DNA of 64,000 bases, from assembly GCA_902461815.1 (NCBI GenBank), contig CABPZE010000009.1:1-64000 (forward strand), in the 5' to 3' direction. Below the pieces are notes generated by a model. That model was not told the origin of the DNA and searched no databases. It saw only the letters and a program-made list of their open reading frames with translations. The position numbers were made by a program, and so were the translations under genes. Below are positions 1-7,540 of this stretch, piece after piece. The first letter of the stretch is position 1. Each line of letters opens with the position of its first letter. This DNA comes from CAG-390 sp003523225 (GTDB lineage Bacteria; Bacillota; Clostridia; Oscillospirales; CAG-272).

Positions 1-144
1 TTGTAGGAAAATGTCCTAAGTGTGGCAACAATATTGTATTAAAAAAATCGTTTTATGGTTGTTCAAATTATCCTGAATGTAAGTTTACTTTAGCTGAACA
101 TTTTAGAAAGAAAAAACTAACCAAAACGAATGTAAAAGAATTAC
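1..144 (+). pseudogene. topB: 3' part of DNA topoisomerase III (topB), interrupted
   Basis: The plus strand is open from base 3 and encodes a C-terminal zinc-ribbon tail: a CPKCG pair, then YGCSNYPECKFTLAEHF and a KKLTKTNVKEL run. This is the classic end of bacterial topoisomerase III, an enzyme that decatenates DNA and is often carried on conjugative elements of Firmicutes. The gene begins left of the window. At base 145 the reading frame runs into an IS256-family element and ends after about 15 foreign codons at 191. Joining base 144 to base 1508 restores the expected continuation LEGKETLVKGIKN, so the gene is certainly broken. The codons are AT-rich, unlike the insertion sequence and the core genome to the right. 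Confidence 0.85.
137..144. repeat. Left target-site duplication of the IS256 element
   Basis: The octamer agaattac lies here and again at 1500-1507, directly flanking the IS256-family element. An 8-bp duplication is what this family makes. Removing one copy plus the element restores the topB reading frame, which fixes the element's ends to the base. Confidence 0.88.
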
Positions 145-1499
145 GGTCCCGTCAAGATTTATGCGCAAAATTGTTTGCAGGCTCCGGCTGAATGAAGTCA
201 GCCGGCAATAGAGGCGTCGTCCAAAGCTGCCTCCAAGTGCTTCATGTTCATGTATTTCTTGTTGCCCCACTGGGTGCCCGCCACGTGGCGCAGCCTCGCG
301 CAGACCAGCATCAGGGCGGAGTTGCCATCGGGGAATGTCCCCACCACACGGGTGCACCGACGGATCTCACGGTTCAGCCGCTCGATCACGTTGTTGGTAC
401 GGATACGCGTCCAGTGTTCACTCGGAAAATCGCAGTAGGTCAGGGTCTCCTCAATGCCGTCCTCGACCTTCTTGGCAGCCTCCTTCAGTTTCATGGCGCG
501 CAGCTCGGCAACCACGGCTTTCGCTTTCTCGCGGGACGCCTTTTTGCTCTCCTGGGCGTGGATCGCCTTGAGCATTTTTGCCACAATTTTGACCTTGGAT
601 TTGGGCACAACAGAGAAAACATTGCGGTAGAAATGCACCGTGCAGCGCTGATATTTGGCGTCTGGGAACACCTCGCCCACGGCCTCCAGCATCCCCATGC
701 ACTTGTCGCCAACGATGAGCTTTACGCCGTCCAAGCCGCGTCCGCGGAGCCACTGGAAGAAATTGACCCAGCTGGCCTTGTCCTCCTTCATGCCCTCGGC
801 GGCTCCCAAAACCTCACGAAAACCGTCCTCATTCACGGAGATCGCCACCAAAACAGCTACATTTTCGTACTCTCCGCCCCAGTTGCGGCGCAGGTAGATG
901 CCGTCCACGTAGACGTATGGATAGCGCCCACCCTGTAACGGGCGGTTCCGCCAGTCCTCGATGTGGACGTAGGCTTTCTTGTTCAGCTCACTGATGGTAG
1001 CGGGCGAGACCTTGCTGCCCCACAGAGCCTCCGTGATGTCCTCCACCCGGCGCACGGAAACGCCTGCCAGGTACATTTCGATAAGTGCCTCCTCCACGCT
1101 GCTTTCCCGGCGGCGATATCGTTCGATGATGGCGGTCTCGAAGGACACGCCCTTGAGCCGCGGCATGTGGAGCGTGACGTCGCCGGAGGTGGTGGTAAGA
1201 TTCCGGTCATAGTGGCCGCTGCGGTAGCCCTGACGGGCCTCGCTGCGCTCGTAGCGGGCTGCCTGCGTCAGGGACTCTGCCTCTTTCTCCAGCAGCTCGT
1301 TCAGCGTCTCTTCTACACTTCCTCGAACTAATTCTTTGAGCTGCCCCTTGATAATTTCCTCATTCAGCTGTACAATTTTCTCGGACATAGTTTGCTGTCT
1401 CCTTTCGAATGTTTGTGTGGTAACTTCATTCTACCAGAGCCTGCAAGCTATGTCTTTTTTTATGCTCTTTTCAATTTGCGCAAGTTATTGTACATTATC
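145..1499 (-). mobile_element. IS256-family insertion sequence
   Basis: A 1,355-bp element with one transposase gene on the minus strand, bounded by the direct repeat agaattac. The two ends are imperfect inverted repeats: reading inward, both begin with G, share GT at positions 7-8 and share a tgcgcaaa block about 18 bases in. Further in, both have gcaggctc followed by gaatgaagt. It is inserted in the 3' part of topB. The transposase is full length and the ends look intact, so the element may still be mobile. Confidence 0.88.
198..1388 (-). CDS. IS256 family (Mutator-like) transposase
   Basis: A 396-residue DDE transposase, the usual length for IS256. It cuts and joins the element's ends during copy-out/paste-in transposition. 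Visible family marks are the N-terminal RxGYRSGHYDR segment (about 70-82), the first Asp in YVDGIYL, the second Asp in LIVGDKCMGM followed by the CTVHFYRN segment (CxxH signature), and the Glu in NNVIERLNREIRRCTRVVGTFP near the C-terminus. No frameshift or stop is seen, so the protein should be active. It is the only gene of the element. Confidence 0.95.
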   Translation of the reverse strand: MSEKIVQLNEEIIKGQLKELVRGSVEETLNELLEKEAESLTQAARYERSEARQGYRSGHYDRNLTTTSGDVTLHMPRLKGVSFETAIIERYRRRESSVEEALIEMYLAGVSVRRVEDITEALWGSKVSPATISELNKKAYVHIEDWRNRPLQGGRYPYVYVDGIYLRRNWGGEYENVAVLVAISVNEDGFREVLGAAEGMKEDKASWVNFFQWLRGRGLDGVKLIVGDKCMGMLEAVGEVFPDAKYQRCTVHFYRNVFSVVPKSKVKIVAKMLKAIHAQESKKASREKAKAVVAELRAMKLKEAAKKVEDGIEETLTYCDFPSEHWTRIRTNNVIERLNREIRRCTRVVGTFPDGNSALMLVCARLRHVAGTQWGNKKYMNMKHLEAALDDASIAG

Positions 1500-1507
1500 A
1501 GAATTAC
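1500..1507. repeat. Right target-site duplication of the IS256 element
   Basis: Second copy of agaattac. The topB frame resumes directly after it (ctg gag gga aaa...). Confidence 0.88.
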
Positions 1508-1545
1508 TGGAGGGAAAAGAAACCCTGGTAAAAGGAATCAAAAAC
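1508..1545 (+). pseudogene. topB: Second topB fragment between the two insertion sequences
   Basis: Thirty-eight bases that continue the topB frame as LEGKETLVKGIKN after the IS256 copy is removed. They end abruptly at the left inverted repeat of the IS66 element. No topB sequence is recognisable right of the IS66 element, so the last codons of the gene are missing from this window. Confidence 0.75.
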
Positions 1546-1567
1546 GTAACCGTCAAATCTCCCGGCG
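1546..1567. repeat. IS66 left terminal inverted repeat
   Basis: gtaaccgtcaaatctcccgg plus cg; exact reverse complement of 4053-4074. Confidence 0.9.
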
Positions 1568-1570
1568 CAT

Positions 1571-1614
1571 AAAAAAGCATCTCTGGCTTAGCAACCGCAG
1601 CTGGGCCAGAGATG
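1571..1614 (-). terminator. Terminator after IS66 tnpC
   Basis: On the minus strand, catctctggc pairs with gccagagatg (1578-1587 with 1605-1614) and is followed by a run of six T. It sits directly after the tnpC stop at 1616 and ends the IS66 transcript inside the element. Confidence 0.8.
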
Positions 1615-1615
1615 T

Positions 1616-3214
1616 TCATTCTTTTGGTATTCTGCATTCCTGGGGTGCACTGGCAGGCAAGAGTTGTTCGGCCCAAGCCTCGTCCATCTGGCTCATAGCG
1701 GGAGCATTCCGCAGAACCCAGAGCAAGTAACGGTACGGATCTAATCCGTTTTCTTTCGCTGTCTCAATCAGGCTGTAGATCACACTGCTGGACTGTGCGC
1801 CGCCCGGTGTATTGGCAAACAGCCAATTCTTGCGGCCCATAACAAAAGGCTTTATGCTGCGTTCAGCACGGTTGTTGCTCAGTTCCAGCCGCCCATCCTC
1901 CAGATAACGGATCAGGTATGGCCACTGCTCCAGCAGATAGTGCAGCGCCCTACCCAGAGCGGACTTTGGTGCCGCCTTGCCGCTGGCCGCATTTGCCCAC
2001 GCCAATAGAGCGTCCAGAACCGGTTTTTCCTGTTCCAGCCGCTTAGCATGTCGTTCTTCTGGTGTCAGTTCTGCGAAAGACTTTTCCAACTGGAACAGCC
2101 TTGAGCAGTAGCACTCGCCGGCCGCTGCCAGAGAATCTTTTCGCTTTTCCTGCAGTAGCGTCTGCAGCGCCTCATCAAATTTTCGCCGCGCGTGGGCCCA
2201 GCAGCCAACCACCCGGATATTCTCCGGCAGCCTGTGGTAACCATGGTATCCATCCGCATGGAGCCAGCCGGAGAAGCCCTTTAAGAACTCCTCCGCGTGC
2301 TCTGCCTTCCGGTTCGGCTGGTATTCATACAGGACAATCGGATGCTCCGTACAGCCGCTGGTCCTGTACAGCCACATGTAGGACTTGCTGGTCGCCGCCT
2401 TCCCGGGTTCTTTCAGTACCTGCAGCGTCGTCTCATCGCCATGGAGAACTTTCTCCCTGCAGAGCTGCCGGTGCAGCACCTCGTAGATGGGCTGCAGCCA
2501 GGTATCAGAGACATTCAGCAGCCAGTTGGACATGGTCTGCCGGGAGAGCTTCAATCCCTGGCGGTGAAACTCCTGCTCCAGCCGGTACAGCGGGGAATAC
2601 ATCACAAACTTCTGTACCGCAATATGCGCTACCGCCTCCGCGGAAGCATAGCTGCCGGGCAGCAGCGCAGGCTCCTTCGGTGTTTTCAGGATGTTGGCCT
2701 CGCCGCTGTCCTGCTCGCACTTCCTGCAGGCGTAGGTATAGTAGACATCCTCTCGAATCCAGAACCGGGCAGGCTCCATTTGCAGGCTCCGGCGGACCTC
2801 TTTGCCGATCTCCTCCATTTTGCTGCCGCAGGCGGAGCAGATCAGCTCTTCTTCGCTCAGACGGTGCTCCACCACTTCAGTGGGTGTGCCCTCCGGAACG
2901 ATCTCGGTCACGCTGCCGGACTGCTTCTTGCGCGCATGGGCTTTCACGGCAACCTGCTCCGGCGTAGCGGATTTGGTGCCATAGGCGTAGGCTTCAAGCT
3001 CATTGAAGCTTAGCGAAAGCTGATCCATCAGGCCCTCCTGCAACTTCTCGGAGGAGGAGCCGAATTGCCGCTTTTTCGCAAGACCCAACTGCTCCAGAAG
3101 CCATTGGTTCTGGAGCTTGAGTTCAGTGAGCTGAGTTTGCTGAGATTCATATTCCGCGCGTGAAATGGTCACCATTTCAGCGTTACTTGTGGCAATTCTC
3201 TTCTCGTTTTCCAT
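1616..3214 (-). CDS. tnpC: IS66 family transposase TnpC
   Basis: The DDE transposase of the IS66 element, 532 residues from the chosen start MENEKRIATSN; an in-frame ATG six codons upstream has less support. In order it shows an N-terminal leucine-rich coiled coil ending in KKRQFGSSSEK, a zinc-binding ICSACG...YACRKCE region, and the catalytic domain with HGDETTLQV (first Asp) and ADGYHGY (second Asp). The C-terminal LSNNRAERSIKPFVMGRKNW carries the Glu. Full length with no disruption. It depends on TnpA and TnpB from the same transcript, as is usual for this family. Confidence 0.95.
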   Translation of the reverse strand: MENEKRIATSNAEMVTISRAEYESQQTQLTELKLQNQWLLEQLGLAKKRQFGSSSEKLQEGLMDQLSLSFNELEAYAYGTKSATPEQVAVKAHARKKQSGSVTEIVPEGTPTEVVEHRLSEEELICSACGSKMEEIGKEVRRSLQMEPARFWIREDVYYTYACRKCEQDSGEANILKTPKEPALLPGSYASAEAVAHIAVQKFVMYSPLYRLEQEFHRQGLKLSRQTMSNWLLNVSDTWLQPIYEVLHRQLCREKVLHGDETTLQVLKEPGKAATSKSYMWLYRTSGCTEHPIVLYEYQPNRKAEHAEEFLKGFSGWLHADGYHGYHRLPENIRVVGCWAHARRKFDEALQTLLQEKRKDSLAAAGECYCSRLFQLEKSFAELTPEERHAKRLEQEKPVLDALLAWANAASGKAAPKSALGRALHYLLEQWPYLIRYLEDGRLELSNNRAERSIKPFVMGRKNWLFANTPGGAQSSSVIYSLIETAKENGLDPYRYLLWVLRNAPAMSQMDEAWAEQLLPASAPQECRIPKE

Positions 3215-3283
3215 GTGAAAATTATACCACAAAAAGTGTCAAAAAGCCAGTGTTTTCGATGCTTTTCGGAAATTTAATCTGCC

Positions 3284-3640
3284 TTATATTATGCTCAGCC
3301 CAGATACTGGGCGGTGGGCTTTTGGCTGCTCGATCTGTAAGCCTTCCATCAGCCAGCGGTACTGCTGCGGCGTTAGTGACCGTACTTCAGATTCACTTCT
3401 CGGCCACTGGTATGCACCCTGTTCCAGCCGCTTGTAGAGCAGAATAAACCCGTCCTTTTCCCAGTATAGTCCCTTGATCCGGTCTCTGCGCCGCCCACAG
3501 AACAGGAACAGCGTGTTGGTGAACGGATCCAATTCAAACTGCTGCTGCACCATCCGGGCCAAACCGTCTATGCCTTTACGCAGATCGGTATAGCCACAGG
3601 CGATATAGACCCGATCCGCTCCGGAAAAATCGTTCAGCAT
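3284..3640 (-). CDS. tnpB: IS66 accessory protein TnpB
   Basis: A 118-residue IS66 Orf2-like protein. Marks are the start MLNDFSGADRVYIACGYTDLRKGIDGLA, then LFLFCGRRRDRIKGLYWEKDGFILLYKRLEQG. Its ATG overlaps the tnpA stop (ATGCTGA), the standard sign of translational coupling in these elements. Its biochemical role is not settled, but it is needed for efficient transposition in studied IS66 members. It is unrelated to the TnpB nucleases of IS605. Confidence 0.93.
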   Translation of the reverse strand: MLNDFSGADRVYIACGYTDLRKGIDGLARMVQQQFELDPFTNTLFLFCGRRRDRIKGLYWEKDGFILLYKRLEQGAYQWPRSESEVRSLTPQQYRWLMEGLQIEQPKAHRPVSGLSII

Positions 3641-3978
3641 GGCCGCAGCGCCTCGACCAGGGCTTTCAGCAGGTCCGGACTCAGCTCTTGATAGAAGTCA
3701 ATGCTGCTATTGCCGATCCGCAGCGTGGCGGAACATTCTGAAACGTTCCGATCCTGCTGTTTCGGTGCTGGTAACTCTGCAAACGCAGGTGCCCCGGGGA
3801 ATTCCGGTGCCGCATCTGCGATGGACAGCACTTCCCGTTCCCAACGATAGTATGTAGATGGTGTGATTCCTCTTTGCTTGCACCACTGCCGTACCGGAAG
3901 ACCGCTGCTTCTGCAATTCTGAATCGCTGCCACCCATTTCTGTTGTCGTGCCTGGTGCTTTAGCTCTGTTGATGTCAT
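3634..3978 (-). CDS. tnpA: IS66 accessory protein TnpA (helix-turn-helix)
   Basis: A 114-residue IS66 Orf1-like protein. The N-terminus has a helix-turn-helix of the type WVAAIQNCRSSGLPVRQWCKQRGI followed by STYYRWEREVL, which probably binds the element's DNA. The C-terminal third is hydrophobic and acidic (IDFYQELSPDLLKALVEALR). It is the first gene of the element, lying about 75 bases inside the right end and just downstream of a strong hairpin. Confidence 0.9.
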   Translation of the reverse strand: MTSTELKHQARQQKWVAAIQNCRSSGLPVRQWCKQRGITPSTYYRWEREVLSIADAAPEFPGAPAFAELPAPKQQDRNVSECSATLRIGNSSIDFYQELSPDLLKALVEALRPC

Positions 3979-3996
3979 GGTGTCCTCCCTGATGTT

Positions 3997-4034
3997 AATA
4001 GTAGTGGAACGTCGCGAAACGTTCCACTACTATT
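3997..4034. repeat. Perfect 16-bp hairpin upstream of IS66 tnpA
   Basis: aatagtagtggaacgt (3997-4012) is the exact reverse complement of 4019-4034, with a six-base loop. It lies between the right terminal repeat and the tnpA start. It could block transcription entering from outside or sequester the start, but it has no T-run and no proven role. Confidence 0.75.
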
Positions 4035-4052
4035 ATCCCATGGGTGTCCATC

Positions 4053-4074
4053 CGCCGGGAGATTTGACGGTTAC
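4053..4074. repeat. IS66 right terminal inverted repeat
   Basis: Exact reverse complement of 1546-1567. It marks the right end of the element. Confidence 0.9.
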
Positions 4075-4162
4075 GTTTCTGCAATGACCGGAGGCGACCG
4101 GCAGGAAGTGCGTTTATTTTGCATGAAGCGGGCGATGGGCATCAGACCGCAGGTATGCGGGC

Positions 4163-4198
4163 AAAAAAATAGCACAGCCACCGTAGCAGTGACTGTGC
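4163..4198 (-). terminator. Terminator of the phosphoesterase gene / end of the island operon
   Basis: On the minus strand, gcacagtcac pairs with gtggctgtgc (one G-T pair) and is followed by tattttttt. It lies 20 bases past the stop of the phosphoesterase gene. The rest of 4075-4219 shows no gene I recognise. Confidence 0.85.
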
Positions 4199-4219
4199 AG
4201 GGGAAGTCCTTTGAATGTA

Positions 4220-4678
4220 TCAGGTGTGTGGAATTGTGATTTTTTCGATCTCTGTTTTGCTGCCATCAACGGTCATCATGGCGAAAGTGATCTCCTGATC
4301 GAACCGTCGCTTGCCGCAGCTTCCCGGATTCAGCCAGAGGACGCCATCTGCCATTTGCTCGGCGTATTTATGAGAATGGCCGTAAATCACCACATCCGTG
4401 TCGCGCAGGTCTTTGGGCACAAATTTCTTGTTATGAACCACAAAGAACCTGCATTGCTCAATCTGAAAGGTCAGGCTTTCCGGTATGTTCTCCGCCCATT
4501 CTTTATCGTTATTGCCGCGAACGACGCAGACCGGCGCGATTTCCTTCAGTCGGTCAATGATTTCCGGCTTGTTGATGTCTCCACCGTGAATGATAACATC
4601 ACAGCCGGCGATTCTGTCCAGCACTTCCGGGCGAAGCAGGCCGTGTGTATCCGAAAGAATTGCTATTTTTGTTGCCAT
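4220..4678 (-). CDS. YfcE/MJ0936-family metallophosphoesterase
   Basis: A 152-residue calcineurin-like phosphodiesterase, the normal length for the small YfcE/MJ0936 group. The metal-binding motifs are all present in order: DTHG (about 10-13), GGDIN (32-36), GNND (55-58), VVHN and GHSHK near residue 100, then NPGS. Such enzymes are cytoplasmic and hydrolyse phosphodiesters; the natural substrate here is unknown. It is the last gene of the minus-strand island series, 28 bases after the unknown gene 4707-5933, and a terminator follows. Its link to the defence genes is by position only. Confidence 0.88.
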   Translation of the reverse strand: MATKIAILSDTHGLLRPEVLDRIAGCDVIIHGGDINKPEIIDRLKEIAPVCVVRGNNDKEWAENIPESLTFQIEQCRFFVVHNKKFVPKDLRDTDVVIYGHSHKYAEQMADGVLWLNPGSCGKRRFDQEITFAMMTVDGSKTEIEKITIPHT

Positions 4679-4706
4679 CTGCTCAACCTCCCGGCTATAA
4701 TTATTT

Positions 4707-5933
4707 TTATTCTGCTATCAGGTAAATCTGCTTGTCATCAAAACAGATTTCAGCAGTGTGATTGAAAATCAGAATCATATCCCGCATTTTCTCTGTAAAC
4801 ACACCGGTTCCCGGATTGCTGATTTCTGCAAATGCTTTTACTACGCTCCGCTCCATGCCGACAGCATTGTTTTTCAGTCGCTCACCACTGTCCTGCAGGA
4901 ATTCATCAACCTGTCCGTCCTTGATTTTCGGAATACTGCCAATCAATTTTCCCACAGCATTGCTGGCATTTCCGATTCCTTTCAAAAGATTTGCCTCAAG
5001 TGCAGAATTACCCAGTCTTTCCAGGTGTTCAGAACACTTGCCGTACAGATTACGATATGTCATGGAAAGTGCTTCGATTTCTTCCTTGATTCCGGTGATA
5101 TACTCTTCCTTGAAGTTACCGCTCAGCATGATTTCCAGAAGAGAAGCCAGTGAGAAGGTGTACAGGGATAGCCGGTAATACTTGAATTTCTTCAACAGGT
5201 CTTTCAACGTGGATTTCACTTTCATCTGCGCGACAACCAGTTGTCTGGAATTCAGCACTTCCGTGACCTGTTTCTGATAGGACAGCATGTTTTTCCGGGC
5301 AGTTCTCTGCAAATCCAGAACCATCTTGTGATTGCTCTGAAGATAATGCTCATTGTCCCAGTTGTATTTGTATTTACTGATCATGCTGACCAGCGTCTCA
5401 ACATCAGCTTCAATCTCTGATTCTTTCTCGATCTCAAGGAATGTGAGAATCTGCTTCTGCATTTCTTCAATGCTGTCAAGTTTCTGCTCAATGGAGAACA
5501 GCGCAACCGCCATCAGCATTGTGGCAGGGTCGATCGGCACCGTGGCTGTGCTGGTGGCAGTCAGCGGCCCGGCAGACTGAAACTGCGCCATTTTGGATGT
5601 ACCATCGGCGCACTTGAGCGCACCCCAAGAGTTTCCGTTCCGTGCAACTTTCAGCGAATCTCCAACCCCGGCATTTGCCAGATAATATAGCCCCTGTGTG
5701 TTCACCGTTGTTGTCTGCGTCACGGTATGTAACGCCGGAATCAGCGAAGATACACCTGCCCCCAAAGTCGCAAGCTGTGCGATGGGCATACTGAATGAAG
5801 CCTTCGCTGGAAGCTCTGAGCGTGTATCCATCAAGATGCCATTTGTGACCTCAATCAGATCTGCCTGATGCGGAATGACTTCATGTCCTTCCGAAGGGCT
5901 TTCCGTGCCATCTATTCGCGTAATTTCTCCCAT
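4707..5933 (-). CDS. Unknown helical protein in the defence island
   Basis: About 408 residues from the start MGEITRIDGTE, which has a GGGAGG site eight bases upstream; an upstream in-frame ATG at 5993 lacks one. I do not recognise a named family. The first 130 residues are Gly/Ala/Thr-rich with a weakly hydrophobic stretch (LATLGAGVSSLIPALHTV), followed by PATMLMAVALFSIEQKLDSI. The remainder is strongly helical and charged with coiled-coil character, ending in a conserved-looking ICFDDKQIYLI. Proteins with this layout occur as unannotated neighbours of defence and regulatory genes in Firmicutes. A membrane-acting or structural role is possible, but there is no direct evidence. Confidence 0.6.
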   Translation of the reverse strand: MGEITRIDGTESPSEGHEVIPHQADLIEVTNGILMDTRSELPAKASFSMPIAQLATLGAGVSSLIPALHTVTQTTTVNTQGLYYLANAGVGDSLKVARNGNSWGALKCADGTSKMAQFQSAGPLTATSTATVPIDPATMLMAVALFSIEQKLDSIEEMQKQILTFLEIEKESEIEADVETLVSMISKYKYNWDNEHYLQSNHKMVLDLQRTARKNMLSYQKQVTEVLNSRQLVVAQMKVKSTLKDLLKKFKYYRLSLYTFSLASLLEIMLSGNFKEEYITGIKEEIEALSMTYRNLYGKCSEHLERLGNSALEANLLKGIGNASNAVGKLIGSIPKIKDGQVDEFLQDSGERLKNNAVGMERSVVKAFAEISNPGTGVFTEKMRDMILIFNHTAEICFDDKQIYLIAE

Positions 5934-6023
5934 AGTATAATCCTCCCGTTGTGCTTTTTCTGAGCCGATGATATTCGCCTCATAAAAGCGCATGCTTTTT
6001 TCGCGAACCCACTTTGAATATGC

Positions 6024-6419
6024 CTACTGCTTTTTGGTACGCTTCGGCTCATTTCTCTGGGAACTCGTCAACTGATAGCTGAATTCAATCAGTTCTTTGA
6101 TCTCATCATCAGCCGCCGGCCCGCACAGCAGTATCGAAACCCATTTTTCCTTGTTCATATGGTACGCAGGATAGAATCCCGGCTGCATCCGAAGCATACC
6201 AATGATGTTCGGGTCACTTTTTACATTCAGGACATCAACCACACCGGTTCCGTCCATACCCAGCTTAGACCGGTCAACTTCAATAATGACGCCATACCAC
6301 TTGTTGTTATCTGTGTGGCGCAGGACAGCGTTCCAGTCGTTCCACGGATAATCCGGCTCTGTACCGTACTGGTGGCGACACCAAGAAAAAACATCCTGTC
6401 GAGTCATGTATAGGTTCAT
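6024..6419 (-). CDS. MmcQ/YjbR-family protein
   Basis: A 131-residue protein with the MmcQ/YjbR fold signature: an N-terminal MTRQDVFSWCRHQYGTEPDYPW, a central NVKSDP, and the C-terminal PGFYPAYHMNKEKWVSILL followed by the ELIEFSYQLT helix. The fold resembles small DNA-binding and bacteriophage T4 MotA-like domains, but the cellular role is unknown in most bacteria. The last 12 residues are basic (RNEPKRTKKQ). It lies between the WYL regulator and the unknown helical protein, with gaps of about 90 bases on each side. Confidence 0.85.
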   Translation of the reverse strand: MNLYMTRQDVFSWCRHQYGTEPDYPWNDWNAVLRHTDNNKWYGVIIEVDRSKLGMDGTGVVDVLNVKSDPNIIGMLRMQPGFYPAYHMNKEKWVSILLCGPAADDEIKELIEFSYQLTSSQRNEPKRTKKQ

Positions 6420-6510
6420 CCTTTTGAAATATCTGCATCACATAGTTACAATAACAACTATTCATGAGCAGCGCAGTCTTCACTGTTAAACGAAGTAATT
6501 GATACTGGAA

Positions 6511-7494
6511 TTACACCATTTCAATCGCATCTCTTAGCATTGTTTGATACTCTTTACGAATTGCTGATGGGCTTTCAATCTTAATCTTGCCACCCCATCC
6601 GAAGACCCATCGATAAAATGTCGGGGATGGATATAGCTGGACTGTAGCCCGAAAATGTTTATCGTCCACCGGTTCGGTATCAACATCAATTCCGAATTGG
6701 TCAATCACGTGCATCATCAGATTACTATCACACAATAGGGAAACTTCAGCAAGCTCGTCAGTTCCGTACATTCTGAACACTTCTCTTGAATACTTAGAAG
6801 GATCAAAGTCTTCTGGAATCGGAACAATATCATCCGGCAGCATCTCTGGGCAGGCATTGATTCTGTCCACGCGAAACGCGTTAACTTCCTGTCGATCATC
6901 GTAAAATCCGACAACATAGTAGTAATCACCATTCCAGATCATTGTGTACGGGCTAATGATATACGGTTTTCCATCGTGTCGCAGCACTCTGTTTTTATTC
7001 ACATCGTACTCAAAGTACTGAAACGATATTTTCTTTCCAGCATGAATGGCTTTACTGATGGATTCAACGATACCATAATTACCTGAGTCTGGTACTTTGA
7101 CCTTATTGGAAAAATATATATTTTTCCTTAGTCTATCGGCATTGTAGTCACTGGTAAGCGTAAGGAGTTTATCAATCAGTTCATTCGTCTTTTCTTCCGG
7201 AATAAAGCGTGAGGCTTGAACGGCATCGATCATCAGTTTCAGCTCGGGAATATCAAATGTACGATCATCCAAGTAATAGTATTTATCTTGAGCTCTTTGT
7301 TGGTTAACTTTTATACCACATGAATTTAAAATTTCTACATAATTCTGAACAGATACTCTGTGAATCTGTATGTGATACTCTTCATCCATGATTTTCAAAA
7401 TTTGCTGTGTTGTCAAAGGGTGCTCACTATCAGAATAATGGCGTAATATCTGATACAAGTATAAAACCCTTGCATGTAGTTCATCCTTTTTCAT
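6511..7494 (-). CDS. WYL-domain transcriptional regulator
   Basis: A 327-residue regulator with an N-terminal winged helix (residues about 1-75, LTTQQILKIMDEEYHIQIHRVSVQNYVEIL) and a WYL domain (about 140-230). The latter shows ISFQYFEYD, ISPYTMIWNGDYYYVVGFYDD and FRVDRI. The C-terminal extension (WCX type) includes FYRWVFGWGGKIKI. WYL regulators such as BrxR and CapW repress phage-defence operons and sense a ligand or nucleic acid through the WYL pocket. Here the gene lies 46 bases downstream of the cysteine desulfurase and on the same strand, rather than at the 5' end of the locus where BrxR-type genes usually sit. Confidence 0.88.
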   Translation of the reverse strand: MKKDELHARVLYLYQILRHYSDSEHPLTTQQILKIMDEEYHIQIHRVSVQNYVEILNSCGIKVNQQRAQDKYYYLDDRTFDIPELKLMIDAVQASRFIPEEKTNELIDKLLTLTSDYNADRLRKNIYFSNKVKVPDSGNYGIVESISKAIHAGKKISFQYFEYDVNKNRVLRHDGKPYIISPYTMIWNGDYYYVVGFYDDRQEVNAFRVDRINACPEMLPDDIVPIPEDFDPSKYSREVFRMYGTDELAEVSLLCDSNLMMHVIDQFGIDVDTEPVDDKHFRATVQLYPSPTFYRWVFGWGGKIKIESPSAIRKEYQTMLRDAIEMV

Positions 7495-7540
7495 GGTTGT
7501 GTCTCCATTATTGAAATATGCGGTTCAATACCTGCCATTG

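Larger units (their letters stand above)
1546..4074 (-). mobile_element. IS66-family insertion sequence (tnpA, tnpB, tnpC)
   Basis: A 2.5-kb element with the three genes typical of IS66, all on the minus strand and in the order tnpA-tnpB-tnpC. It is bounded by 22-bp perfect inverted repeats beginning GTAACC; the match extends to 26 bp if the flanking aaac/gttt is counted. IS66 elements normally create an 8-bp target duplication. The flanks here (tcaaaaac on the left, gtttctgc on the right) do not match, which suggests a deletion or recombination at one side after insertion. Confidence 0.9.

Noticed and set aside
192..938. Long plus-strand frame opposite the IS256 transposase
   Set aside because: It mirrors the transposase in GC-rich DNA; no ribosome binding site, and the product has the composition of an antisense shadow.
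3216..3245. TTGACA and TATAAT near the tnpC start
   Set aside because: The spacing is only 10 bases, too short for a sigma-A promoter.
3634..3640. tnpA-tnpB overlap as a frameshift
   Set aside because: ATGCTGA overlap is the normal translational coupling of IS66 genes, not a frameshift.
4078..4256. Open plus-strand frame between IS66 and the phosphoesterase gene
   Set aside because: It has no ribosome binding site, reads through a terminator hairpin and does not match the end of topB.
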